Numbered from the stretch's first letter, positions 10,874-22,900 are shown. The stretch: DNA of 64,000 nt from Saccharum officinarum (GCA_020631735.1 CM036188.1:12938214-13002213), one strand, 5' to 3'. Translations and numbers: made by a program. The notes: a model not told the origin generated them from the sequence alone.

Positions 10874-11639
10874 ATGGTTTAGCATGTTACTGTTCACATG
10901 GGTATTTAAAAACAAACTGTGTTTTCAACTAAGCTTTTAAATTTAAGAGTGTGCCAGTGGTCATATCCTTTATGCCCAATAAGGACTCTAGGTGGCTTAA
11001 TTAAGTACTAACTTGGGGGTTTGCATCATATTTTAAATTTCGTCGCTCATACGGCGTGCTATTGTATGAGTGCCATTCAATTGAGTGGTAATGTATGGAT
11101 CAATTCCTCTACGCCTGGTAAGTGAGAGTTGTGAGAGCATGGTCGGATACACTGCCGATCTAGGGGAGTGCTTATGTGATACCGAAATACTTACGTGCCA
11201 TGCGCATGTTCGCATGAGGGTATTCAAATGGTGGGGACTTCCGTCATGCGGTGACGATGCCGTCAATAGGACGATGATTCGGGTAGTTGTTACCGTTATA
11301 CTCGTATCTGGGGATGCGTGTAGAGCGAGTAACTTACTTTACTGCTTTCTTGCATATTTTCATACTGTGAGGTTTGGGCTGAAGTGACTTTCTGCAGGTA
11401 CATAACAACGCTTTCGAGTAGTACGTATTAGTTACGTTACAAGAGATCGTTGTATGCCACCGTTTATTCCGTTAGTAGTTATTAGTTTTCTAAGTTTGTG
11501 AGGACGTACGGAACGTGCATGTATCATGTTGTGCATTTCATTCATGGCATTGTTCCTCCTCTTATAAGTTGATTATCTCATTTCGATAAAAATGCAACTT
11601 AAAAATCTGTTCTCACCACGGTAATAAATTTTGCTACAG
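10874..11639 (+). other. Leader of gypsy copy B
   Basis: A stretch of 766 bp between primer site and accessory ORF. I see no supportable coding region. It ends TTTTGCTACAG directly before the ATG at 11640. Confidence 0.7.
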
Positions 11640-12689
11640 ATGGCACGTACCAAGCAGACAGCCCGCAAGTCCACCGGCAGAGCTCCCGTCATCAGCTTGC
11701 TCCACGCACTCGTCAGCGCCACACTTTTCTTGGAGAGTTTGGGATGCCTACGCTCTTGTGGAGAGTACTCAGCTATGTAGGCTATCCTGATGGGATGGAG
11801 CCCCGCTACTTTTGGTCGAATGAGCGGTTGGGGGAAGGACTTTTGGTGACTGTGGCAGCAGTAGTTCGTCCCGAGGTGATGGTTCTGAGTGGACCGGTTG
11901 GCATTTTGAGTCAACTGGCAGGACCCCTGAAGAAGCCGCTGAGAGGGCAGCCTTTGGGATCCTGAGGGATATCATGGATCGCTTTCCTCAGGAGTTGGCA
12001 GCAGCTATAGTTGGAGTCTTTCCGAGGGGCAACCCCTCCACTGACTCGTGGCAGCAGGCAAGAGGAAGATCTCTGGAGATTAGCGCCGCAAAAGCACAGA
12101 ACAGTGACAACCCCGCTATGAGTGCCATGTTCGCAGTGATGAGGGCCTTTGATGGAGTGGAAGGTAGCCTGAGACGTGTGTCTAGTGCTCTTGGTCAGGC
12201 TCGTGATGACCGCCGTCAGCTTCAGAGAGATCACGACGCCGAGATTGAGAGGCTCAACACAGAGATGGCTCAGTTGACTCGTTAGAGAGATCAGGCTACC
12301 CAGAGGACTGTGGCTTTCGAGGAGATGTACGTGCCCTGAGAGAGCAGGTTGGGCGACTGACCACCGCCAACAGGAACGCTGAGCGCATGTTGACTCATGT
12401 GCTCCATCAGAGGAATGAAGCCTGGTCCACAGAGAATGTGTTGAGGGCTAGACAGTTTGAGCTAGAGCAACAGCTGGCATATGCAGAGGAATATAATAAC
12501 AATCTGCATGAGGAGGTTCATCGGCTGAACAATCAACTCAACCCCTATGTTCCTCCTGGTGCGGCAGAGATGGATTTAGATGAAGACGAAGATCCTGAAG
12601 AGCCCGAAGCACCAGTTTGGGAGCACCACGACGTTGCTAATGGCGACAACGCCAATGTCTCGGACTTAGACAGCGACCACGATGAGTAG
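11640..12689 (+). pseudogene. Accessory ORF with histone H3-like N-terminus, coiled coil and acidic tail, copy B (broken)
   Basis: The ATG at 11640 is followed by ARTKQTARKSTG, identical to H3 residues 1-12. This frame stops at 11778-11780 after 46 codons. In the neighbouring frame the sequence continues RHQLAPRTRQ, echoing H3 RKQLATKAAR, and stays open through 11744-11965 (YVGYPDGMEPRYFW, LLVTVAAVVRPE). After another shift comes a helical segment (EEAAERAAFGILRDIM, then FPQELAAAIVGVFPRG) that runs into 11974-12285. A TAG at 12283-12285 replaces the CAG of copy A. The coiled coil continues at 12387-12689 and ends in an acidic tail (LDEDEDPEEPEAP, SDLDSDHDE). Part of the middle resembles the last strand and helix of a double-stranded-RNA-binding fold, but this is a weak visual guess. 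Confidence 0.75.
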
Positions 12690-13052
12690 GCTAGTAGTTG
12701 TTGTGCTAGCTACTAGGTTCCATCTACATGATCTTTTGCTTTGTTGGCACGTTGGGCATGTAATAATGAGTAGAAAGACTAAGGCTTTGATGTAATGTTG
12801 GAAAGCTTGGATGTGTTTGTGGCGGTATCCGAACGTCAAAAAGTCCAGTGTATGTATGCTGGCAACTTGGTTGTAATGGACGCGATGTGTGCGCTTTAAG
12901 TAATCTAATTAGTGATGTTGTGTTAATTGGAATGACTTATTGTGCCCCTGTTTTATTGTATGAATTTATTCTCTCCAGTAAATTCAGTCAGCATGATTTT
13001 TCATTCGGTCGCAATTCCTACAACATCACCTAATAATTACTGTTGCTGAAAC
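12690..13052 (+). other. Spacer between accessory ORF and gag, copy B
   Basis: 363 bp with no supportable gene. It is conserved with copy A and ends with a CAG|ATG junction at 13058/13059 that could be a 3' splice site for a gag mRNA. Confidence 0.65.
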
Positions 13053-14125
13053 ATGCAGATGCCGAACACTCGTCGTACCGTGTATGGTGCCGCTGAGGCT
13101 GGTGGCAGTGCAGCTGCTAGTGATGACCGTGATCCACCACCGCCTCCTCCACCCTACACTGCGGAACAGTTTTTCGCACAATTTCTTGGAAGCCAACGTA
13201 ATATGGAGAGCATGCAACAGAATATGGAAGCTGCGTTGCGCAGTATCGCAGACAACACCCGTCGGGGAATAAACCCGGGTGGGCACGAAGCAAATCAGTA
13301 CAGCAGTTTCAAGGACTTCATGGATACTCGTCCACCGATCTTCAAGGAAGCCGCAGAACCCTTGGATGCAGAAGAGTGGATTAATACTATGGAAGACAAG
13401 TTCCGTGTCTTGAGAATGACTGAAGTGTTGAAGACTGAGTATGCAGCTCATCAGCTTCAAGGTCCGGCAGGAATGTGGTGGAAACATCACCGCACCACTT
13501 TTCCTCCCCACGCTCACATCACTTGGAGGGAGTTCACCGAAGCCTTCCGTGGAACGTACATTCCACCTGGTCTGACCGAGATGAAGCTTGGGGAATTCCT
13601 GGCACTGAATCAAGGCACGAAGACTGTAACTCAATATCTACATGCATTCAATAACCTGAGCCGTTATGCTCCTGATATGGTGAATACTGAGGCCAAGAAG
13701 ATCGCTAGCTTCAAGAGAGGCCTGAATCCCAAGATGATGAAACATGTGGGTACAAATATGAGGACTAGTTTCAACGATTTCGTTAGTGACTGTCTGAAGC
13801 AAGAGAAGAACAACAATGTTTATGCTGCTTCCAAGATCCGTAAGAGAGCTTTCGAGTCAGGTCGTCCCAGTCCAGAGCCCCAGTGGCCAACCGTCCAGCT
13901 TATCGGTCGCCTGCCCCAGGTGCAAGGTTTAGGCCACCGCAAGGAAGAATCAGAATGCTCAGCAACCCCAGAGGAACCAGAAACCATTCAAGATGGCATT
14001 GCCTCAGGCGAAGACAGGACAAGGCAGTTCATCTGGAACTGTGGCTCAAGTGAAGGGACCGTGCTTCAACTGCAACCAACCCGGACACTTTGCAAAGTTT
14101 TGTCCCTACCCTAAGAAACAGTAGA
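13053..14125 (+). pseudogene. gag: gag of gypsy copy B
   Basis: An open frame of 353 codons runs from 13053 to 14114. It has a polyproline N-terminal part (residues 28-34), the gag core (FKDFMDTRPPIFKE, EEWINTMEDKF, WWKHHRTTF, FRGTYIPPGL), and a basic linker. A frame change, visible from comparison with copy A, occurs around 13940. The zinc knuckle (CX2CX4HX4C, bases 14062-14103) is therefore in another frame and the 353-codon reading ends without it. The likely working start is ATG 13059 if CAG|ATG is spliced. It would form the particle and bind element RNA. Confidence 0.9.
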
Positions 14126-14414
14126 CAAGTATCAAGCTCGTGTGCATCACACCACCGTGGATGACATCCCTGAAGGAGAACCGGTAACAGCTGGTATGTT
14201 TTCTATCAACAATCATCCTGCAGTAGTCTTGTTTGATTCGGATCATCTCATTCCTTTGTAAGTCAAGCATTTGTTAAGAGGCATGAGCAAAGGATAGTTG
14301 AATTGGAATGTGCATATAAAATCAGTTCAGCTGGGGCTGATCTGTTGACTAATCAGATAGTTCAGGAGTAACCTAAACATATCAAACCGACAATATAAGC
14401 TTAATCTGATAGTC
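14126..14414 (+). pseudogene. Protease region of gypsy copy B (frameshifted)
   Basis: The segment matches copy A 5640-5934, which carries the aspartic protease DSG. Here one C is lost in the DSG codons (near 14240) and bases are lost near 14365, so no continuous protease frame exists. An early stop (TAG at 14122-14124) replaces the CAG seen in copy A. Confidence 0.8.
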
Positions 14415-17400
14415 ATGCCAGGGTTAGTTTTGGATGTGATCATGGGTATGAACTGGATGAATAAGATGGGGGTAGTAATCGATATTGGAGGAAGGAGTAT
14501 CTCTCTTAAGGAACCAAGTGGAGAAGGCACTTTTCGGGTGGTCCTACCTCGAAAAGTAGACCTAGCTAGCATGACTTGTGCGGTCCAAACTACTCTGCTA
14601 GCCCAGATTCTAGAGGTCTGTGAGTTTCCAGATGTGTTTCCAGATGAGTTACCTGGACTTCCACCAGACCGAGATGTTGAGTTTGCCATTGAGTTAATTC
14701 TGGGAACAGCACCGATCTCGAGAAGGCCCTATCGGATGCCTCCCAATGAGTTAGCCGAATTGAAGAAGCAACTCCAGGACTTACTAAAGAAAGGTTTGAT
14801 TCATCCCAGCTCGTCTGAATGGGGATGCCCCGCTCTATTTGTGAAAAAGAAGGATAACTCCTTACGCATGTGCGTGGATTATCGACCACTGAATGCAGTG
14901 ACAATTAAAAATAAGTATCCTCTTCCTCAGATTGATATCTTGTTTGACCAATTGTCTAAAGCCAAAGTGTTCTCTAAGATAGATTTGAGATCAGGATACC
15001 ATCAGATAAAGATTAGGCCGCAAGATGTGGCTAAGACTGCGTTCTCTACCAGATATGGCTTGTACGAGTATCTTGTCATGTCCTTCGGATTGACAAACGC
15101 TCCTGCATACTTTATGTATCTGATGAATTCTGTTTTCATGCTAGAGTTGGACAAGTTTGTGATTGTGTTCATTGATGACATTCTAATATATTCAGAGAAT
15201 GAAGAAGATCACGCAGAGCACCTCAGGATTGTCTTGACTAGACTCAGAGAACATCAACTGTATGCGAAGTTCAGCAAGTGTGAGTTCTGGCTTAAGACAG
15301 TTCCTTTTCTTGGCCACGTGTTGTCTGAAAATGGCATTTCCGTAGACCCTAGTAAGGTGCAAGAGGTTATGGACTGGAAGTCACCAACCTCAGTGCATGA
15401 AGTTCGCAGTTTTCTTGGTTTAGCCGGTTACTATCGTCGCTTCATACCAGATTTCTCGAAGATTGCCAAACCAATGATAAGCCTGTTACAGAAGGATCAT
15501 AAGTTTGTATGGACAGAGGAGTGCGAGGCAGCTTTCTGCACCTTGCGAAAGTTGTTGACCACTGCTCCTGTTCTGGCCCAACCGGATATAGAAAAGTCTT
15601 TTGATGTGTTCTGTGACGCATCTAAGAATGGGTTAGGATGTGTACTAATGCAAAATGGAAGGATCATTACTTATGCCTCACGTCAATTAAGGAAGCATGA
15701 AGTTAACTATCCTACACATGATTTGGAGCTTGCAGCAGTAGTGCATGCTCTAAAGATTTGGAGACACTACCTGCTGGGTAATGTGTGTAATCTCTTTACA
15801 GATCATAAGAGTCTCAAATACATTTTTACCCAATCTGAGTTGAACATGCGACAGAGAAGATGGTTAGAGCTGATAAAGGACTATAATCTAAACGTGCATT
15901 ATCATCCCGGGAAGGCTAATGTAGTAGCAGATGCACTGAGCAGAAAATCACATGCTATTGATGTGCAACCGTTGTTTGAAGAAGGGTTCAAATTGTTACA
16001 TCCTGCTGTGTTGCATAATATTCAGATCAGTTGTACTCTGGAAAACCAGATCATTGAAGGTCAGAAGACAGATAAGGGAATCTTTCATATCAAAGAGAAG
16101 ATGAAGAGGGAACCCACCAAACACTTCCGATTAGATGACCAAGGAGTGTTATGGTTTAAGGATCGCCTGGTGGTACCTAAGGATAGAGAGCTTAAGAACA
16201 AGTTGATGAATGAGACCCATCATTCTAAGCTATCTATTCACCCCGAAAGTACTAAGATGTACCAAGATTTGTGACCCCGTTATTGGTGGACTAAGATGAA
16301 AAAAGAAATTGTAGCATACGTTGCTCGTTGCGACATGTGTTGTAGAGTTAAAGCTCTTCACATGAGACCCGCAGGACTTCTGCAACCCTTGTCTGTACCC
16401 GATTGGAAATGGGATGATATAAGTATGGATTTCATCACTGGTCTTCCCACCACACAGAAGGGACATGATTCTATTTGGGTAATAGTAGATTGTCTCACCA
16501 AGACAGCTCACTTTCTGCCAGTTAAGACAACATTCTGACCACCTCAATATGCAGAAAAGTACATTACTGAGATTGTCCGATTACATGGTATACCAAAAAC
16601 GATCATGTCTGATCATGGTTCACAGTTTACCTCTCATTTTTGGGAACATCTTCATAAAGGTTTGGGTACTAGTTTGATTCGTAGTACGACTTACCATCCA
16701 CAGACAGACGGGTAGACAGAACGAGTTAATGCTGTACTTGAAGATATGCTTAGAGCTTGTGTACTATCATCCAGAGGCTCATGGGAATCTTGGTTACCGT
16801 TGGCAGAATTCGCTTACAACAACAGTTACCAAGAGAGTATCAAGATGGCACCTTTTGAAGCCTTATATGGCAGGAAGTGCAGGACACCGTTAAATTAGGT
16901 AGAGCCTGGAGAAAGAAGGTTTTATGGAATTGATTTTGTAGATGAGGCAGAGAAGAAGGTCCGTATTATCCGGCAAAACATGCAAGCTGCACAGTCCCGT
17001 CAGAAGAGTTATGCAGACAAGAGAAGGAGACCATTGGATTTCCAAGTGGGTGACTATGTCTATTTGAAGGTTACCCCCATAAAGAAGAAACGGTTTGGAA
17101 TCAAGCAGAAACTGTGTGCTAGATATATCAGACCATACCAGATCATAGAGAAAAAGGGTCCCGTGGCGTACAAGTTGCGATTGCCAGAAGGGATGAGTTC
17201 GATCTTTCCCGTCTTTCATGTATCCCAGTTGAAGAAATGTCTGCGTGTTCCGGAAGAGAGAATAGAACCGCAGGGTATTCGGATCAAGGCGGACTTGGAA
17301 TATCGTGAACAACCGGTTCGAGTTCTGGATACTAAGGACCGAGTCACTCGGAATATAGTGGTAACAACCTACAAGATTTAGTGGAGCCATCATGATCAGA

Positions 17401-17501
17401 GTGATGCTTCATGGGAAACGGGAGAATATCTTCAAACTGCATATAAAGATTTTTACGATAAATGGTTCGTAACTCAAAATCTCGGGACGAGATTCTTATA
17501 A
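14415..17501 (+). pseudogene. pol: pol of gypsy copy B: protease end, RT, RNase H, integrase, chromodomain (five nonsense codons)
   Basis: One reading frame runs from 14415 to TAA at 17499-17501, interrupted only by stops at 16272, 16536, 16713, 16896 and 17379. Residues 1-619 hold the protease end (GMNWM), reverse transcriptase with FIDD at 252-255, RNase H with D401, E438, D463 and D506, and the integrase His pair (HHSKLSIHP). Beyond the first stop come CDMCC, the integrase core (MDFITGLP, later SDHGSQFT), the GPY-like region and a C-terminal chromodomain (from PVRVLDTKDRVTRN). The chromodomain places the element among chromoviruses of Tekay/Del type. Every stop can be explained by one C-to-T or G-to-A change (CGA twice, CAG twice, TGG once). 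Confidence 0.92.
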
Positions 17502-17511
17502 GGGGGAGGGC
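17498..17511 (+). other. Polypurine tract, gypsy copy B
   Basis: A purine run (AAGGGGGAGGG followed by C) lies directly before the LTR start TGTAACACCC at 17512. It primes plus-strand synthesis in this class of element. Confidence 0.85.
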
Positions 17512-17588
17512 TGTAACACCCCTAGGTGTTAAGCATGCATTAGCATTTCAAAGCATAAAGCATTCAGTATCATTTCATGACTAGCATT
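17512..17588 (+). mobile_element. 3' LTR of gypsy copy B, segment 1
   Basis: It starts TGTAACACCCC and runs 77 bp until the copia insertion. The last five bases, GCATT, are the target-site duplication repeated at 27775-27779. Confidence 0.92.
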
Positions 17589-18634
17589 TGTAGGGTTGAG
17601 ATGGCGGACTAGAGGGGGGTGAATAGTCCTTTTTGAAACTTAAACGTGTTGACTAACCAAAACAAATGCGGAATTAAACTTATCGGTCTAGCCAAGACTA
17701 CACCCCTCTAACTAAGTTTACAAGCACCTCACAAGGATCCTAATTAAGCAACTAAGGTGCTTTCCTTAGCAAGAGCTCTCCTATTTAATTCTAGAGCAAG
17801 GTCACACAAACCTATGCACTAGTACTTTGCAAGCAAGAGGGAGCTCCTACACAATTCTAGTAAGCAAAGCGCACAAAGCCTAAGCTCACTAGCAATGCTC
17901 AAAAACAAGGCAACTAATGTCAAATTAGAGAGCGCAAATCACTTAGCTACACAAACTAAGCAATGTGACTAACAAGGTTACACAAACCAAATTAGTCACG
18001 CAAGCTACACAAGCAAACTAGTTACGAGAGCAACTACACAAGCACAAGTATATATGAAAGTAAATACAAGCTTGTGTTGCATGAAGGCAAACCACCGAGA
18101 AGAGTAGACAAAATTGACACGGTGATTTCCTCCCGAGGTTCACTTGGTTGCCACCAAGCTACGTCCCCGTTGTGTCGACCAACACCTAGATGGTTCCTCG
18201 GTGTGACCCTCAAGTCACTTGCCCCTCAAGGCACGCCCCGCAAGGCACCGCAAGACACCACTCTCAAGTGAGGTAACTCAATGACACGCTCAACTAGAGT
18301 TGCTCTTCGCGATCCCCGCGGGGTAAGCACAATCCCCCTCACAAAGCTTCTCCTGAGCCTCGCACAATCTTCTTAAGAGCTTCGACGGAGCCACAAGCCA
18401 CCAAGCCGTCTAGGAGGTGGCAACCTCCAAGAGTAACAAGCACTACCGGCTTGCAACACGATCACCTAGTGCCACTCGATGCAACCTCACGATGCAATCG
18501 CACTAGAATCGCTCTCTCACTCGATCCGATGAACACTATCAAGCATGAGTGAGTTAGAGGGCTCCCAAGCACTACCACACAAGCCACCAAGGCTAAAGTG
18601 TGCTCAGCTACCGGCCACGGCCTGCCAAGGCATC

Positions 18635-18642
18635 TATTTATA
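18635..18642 (-). promoter_or_regulatory. TATA box in copia LTR
   Basis: TATAAATA on the minus strand, downstream (in element direction) of the GC-rich repeat array. The sister LTR has the same box at 26386-26393. Confidence 0.6.
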
Positions 18643-18694
18643 ACCCCACGGTCAAATAGAGTCGTTACCCCTTCACTGGGCAGATTTCGGGACG

Positions 18695-19110
18695 ACCGGA
18701 CGCGCAGGTCGTAACTGACCGGACGCGCTCAGCCGTGTCTGATTCTCTAATGGTCACTGCGCCAACGGTCAAACCAAATGACCGGACACGCCGATCGCAC
18801 AGTACCACGCTCGAAACGACATGACCGAACGCGCTCCTTGCGACGACCGGACGTGACAGTGCCAGCGTCCGGTTAGAGTCCAGTAAGCACCTTCAACGAT
18901 CGGACGCGTCCAATCATGTGTGATCGGACGTGCCGCGCGTCCGATCATCCTTGCGTTCTGCAATTGCCACTGGGCGCATGGCTGGACGCGCCGGTCCCGC
19001 GAGTGACTGGACGCGCCGGTTGCAAACCCTAGCACCCGCGCCTGCGCTGTACTGACCGGACGCGTCTGGTCATACCATGACCGCGTCCGGTGCAGCGTCC
19101 GGTCACCTCT
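18695..19110 (-). repeat. GC-rich minisatellite in copia LTR
   Basis: Irregularly spaced repeats of a CCGGACGCG-type core alternate with short variable segments. Similar arrays occur in the other copia LTR (26440-26920), the solo LTR (46455-46850) and the right-edge LTR (63835-64000). Confidence 0.75.
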
Positions 19111-19958
19111 GTGACCTCCGTTCGCCTCCGTTTCTTTTCCGACTTCCGGCGTAGTGGAAAATAGGCATTTCAACTCCTCGAAAACGTCTGAATCCCGCGC
19201 TCGCAAGCTCGGCGGGAGGGAGAGAGAGACCCAAACCCTCTCTACCACCCAAACTTCAACACCTTCGCAAATGTGCCAATACCAACAAGTGATCACCACC
19301 TTGTGTACGTGTGTTAGCATTTTCACAAACATTTTCTTCGAAGGAATTAGGCACTCAACTTGCCTCGCCACTCGATCCTAACACGTATGCACAGTTAGAT
19401 CGCTCAAGTGGCACTAGATGACCAATATGCAAACAAGTTTGCCCCTCTTGATAGTACGGCCATCTATCCTAAACCCGGTCATAAAGTTCTCTACACACCT
19501 ATGACTAGTGCAATGGAAATGCCCTAGGTTATACCTTTGCCTTGCGCATTCCACTCTATCTCCTCTAACATTGATGCAACACATGCACCAACCATATCAC
19601 AAATGATATGAACCACTTCATATCATCACATGACCGTCTCGATCCATCGACCTTGACTTCACTTGCTCTTCACCGTTGCATCGGTCCGTCGGCGCCAAGT
19701 CTTGCTCAAGCTTCACCACCGCATGGTCCTTCGCTTCGAAGCCTCGACTTGCCCTTCACCTTCACAACCGGTCCATCGAGCCAAGCATCATCTTGGTCTT
19801 CATCATCTTGGTCACATGAGTCAACGTCATGTCTCATATACAATGAGCTCCTCCATGACACCATCACATGTGGACTAATCTCCTATGTATCTCACATAAC
19901 CACATATTAGTCTACCTAAGTTGTCACTCAATTACCAAAACCAAACAAGGACCTTTCA

Positions 19959-19972
19959 ATCTGCCCCTTTTT
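19959..19972 (-). other. Polypurine tract of copia element
   Basis: Read on the minus strand, AAAAGGGGCAGAT directly precedes the LTR start TGAAAGG. This form is typical of Opie/Ji (SIRE) type elements. Confidence 0.8.
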
Positions 19973-22900
19973 GGTAATTGATGACAACTCTACAAAGATA
20001 TGGAAATTTATGCTTTTTCAAGCTAGCACTTCACACAAGTGTAAATTGCTAACTTGTTTTGGATTTAATGTTACTTATCCAACTTTTAAGCTCTATGTCA
20101 AGATTTGGATAAGCACCATAAAATCCGACTTGGTAGTGATAACTCCCCCTACATATGTGCGCAAATGGTTTGGTTTCAAGCTTGCACATATGCATAAATA
20201 TGAAATTTGTGGGAGGGTTATCATTGCTAAGTGATGCTAAGGTGTATAGAATAAACCTTTGTAGCTTGATACCAATTAGTAGCTTGATACCATTTGAAAA
20301 TCACAAGTTTGCCATCATCCTTAGCATCATGAGTAGCTAGACATCAAAAACACTAGAAACCCCGTGAGATCAACATTAAAAGCATGGTTCTAGTTTTTGC
20401 ATGATAATCACAAGTCTAGCTAACATCCTATGCATGCTAGTTATCAAATCATCATTCAAGTTCTATAACTAGCATACACCACACAAGCATGCATACTGAA
20501 TTTAAGAACTTTATGCAATGCAAGCAAGCACATGAATTATGCACATATCAAATGTAATCAATCAAAGTTCATGAGCTTGCTCCCCCTACTTGTATGCTTT
20601 CTTTGTCCAAGAATGTTTGATCCCCTTACATTCTTCAATGTTACTCCCTCTTTGTCCATGTCCATGTCCAATCTTTCCAATCTCTCCCCAAAGCTCAAAA
20701 AGCTTTCATATCTTTGTCCAACTTCTCCCCCTTTGTCATCAATTTCCATAAAAGGTGTTCTTCTCAATTGATACAAAGGCTTGTATTGGGGTAGATGGTT
20801 GAGACTTGAATATTGCATTTTTTATGGACATTACCACATATGTTGGAATGACAAACTTTATGGTTGCTCTTGAGATACCACATATGATCTTTGACCTTGA
20901 TACCAATCGGTGGGGCTCCTCCCCCTATGTCATAGCATGTGTCATTCACTTGAGATACCACTTGGAGATGAGGGTAGCATTTCTTGATTTGATCACTTAA
21001 GGTTGAGGATCACTTGTGAAACCATCGTCTTGCATGAATGATACCACGTGAAGCTACCATGAGTAGAAATGTGATACCATTTGAAAGAATTTTCTTGTAT
21101 GGATTCACTTTGAAGGATTTAGCAATAATATTCACTTCTTGAACATTTTCTATCTTCATGAGTACCACTTGCAAGATATCACTTATAAGTTGATCTAGAC
21201 ACCACTTGTGAATACCATGTGAGAAATCAAATGAGTCTAGATAACACTTGAAGCAAACTAGATATCCATTTTCATTGTTGTCTTGTGCTTGTACTCTTAT
21301 CATTGTCATGAGCTTCTAATGTGTCTTGAACTATTTTTCCTTGCATAAGCTTACAAGTCCGGTTTGATCCAATGACAAGCTTCTTCACACCTTATGCTAA
21401 GGGTTATCTTGCCAATGTTGTACTTGTCACTTGTTAGCAATCCAAACTAGATCAAGTACTTAGGTTCACTAGCTCATGAACAAATTCATACTTATACCAC
21501 TAGGTCAATTAATCAATCAAGCAATAATGGTAGGCTATGAATTTAAAACTTTTCATTTGTTATGCATGATCCTAATAAGCATGTACTATATGCACTAACC
21601 GCATACTAGTAAGGAATGAGATGATCATGCACATTTCAATGATACCTTTGCTATGTTGAAGTAGAGGATAGTCATATAGATTCCAATTCATTACTCCAAT
21701 AGCAATGTGAAGTCCAATTTATAAGCTTGGTGAAGACCAATTATCATATATAAATCCATTCTTCACCCATATGAAATGAAAACCACTTATGATCAAGTGC
21801 ACTTTCTTGTTATGGTTGACTTGCTTCATTATATCATCTTTGCTTGCATGAGAGAATCACTTAGAATATTAATTGAATTGCAATGACTAACTCTCTTTTG
21901 GGTGTTGCTTGCTTTTCTTGATCAACCCTTTTGATTGTTTCAACTAAGTATCACAAGTTCCTCGGATCACCACTTCCATGTTAGCCTTCCAAGTCCCAAA
22001 CTTGGTTTCACCTACACACGGCGGCAAGCCCCTCACTAGGGAGAAGTGACCTTTCTCCAAAGAAACATCCTTGACACTTACTTGAATTGCCTTTGATTGA
22101 TTGATCTATGGACTTAACTTGATGAGTAACCTTGAATTGTTCTTTAAGTCCTTTTCTTTCTACTAAATGATCTCCAATCATTACTAGAACTTGAACCTCA
22201 TCTTCATCTTGAGTTTGATCTTCATTTTTAAATTTGAGTACCAAATTTGTACACTAGGTACATTCCACAATCAATGTCCTTGCACTCATTTTTTGTCATG
22301 CTTCTAGATCAATTTAAAACCAAATTTAGGTGCCTCAAACACTTATAAATATGTTTCCAACTTGAGGACCTTTCACTTAAAGTGACTCTAGATCAATCCA
22401 ATAATTGTCACTTTTCTGGCAGATTCTGTACCCTTCAAGGAATAATTCATATCTCCCAATGTACGGATGCAAATGCCATGAAATTTGGTAGAGATGTGTA
22501 TTACAAAGTCATCTAGCAGCTGTAAAAATTTGAGATGCATTTGACATCTAGATTGCTACCAGATTTCAAATCTTCCACCACTGCTACATGCTGAAAACTG
22601 CTGCACTATAGCTGACAAGATGTACTCCAAAGCCAAAGCATCTCTTATCCAATTCTCATGAAATTTGTACAACATCTTATAACATAAGTCTAGAGCATGC
22701 ATACCAAAATTCAAGCCAATCCAAATAGATTTGATCACTCAAACATGGCTAAGATCACTGCTAGCTCAGATTTTTAACTTTGGACAGATTTTAATACATT
22801 GAGCAATACTTCATCAAATATGAATCAAACTTGAAACTAACTTGTTTGAATACTTTCACAAGACATATATCCATCCAATCCACTTACTAAATGTCATCTC

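Larger units (their letters stand above)
17589..19958 (-). repeat. 3' LTR of the copia element (2370 bp)
   Basis: Near-identical to 25340-27774 but 65 bp shorter, because the GC-rich repeat zone (about 18695-19110, repeats around CCGGACGCG) has fewer units. A minus-strand TATA box (TATAAATA) is at 18635-18642. Confidence 0.92.

Noticed and set aside
11640..11780. A host histone H3 gene fragment inserted in the transposon
   Set aside because: Only the tail region matches. The histone fold is absent and the same start occurs at the same place in both copies, so it belongs to the element.
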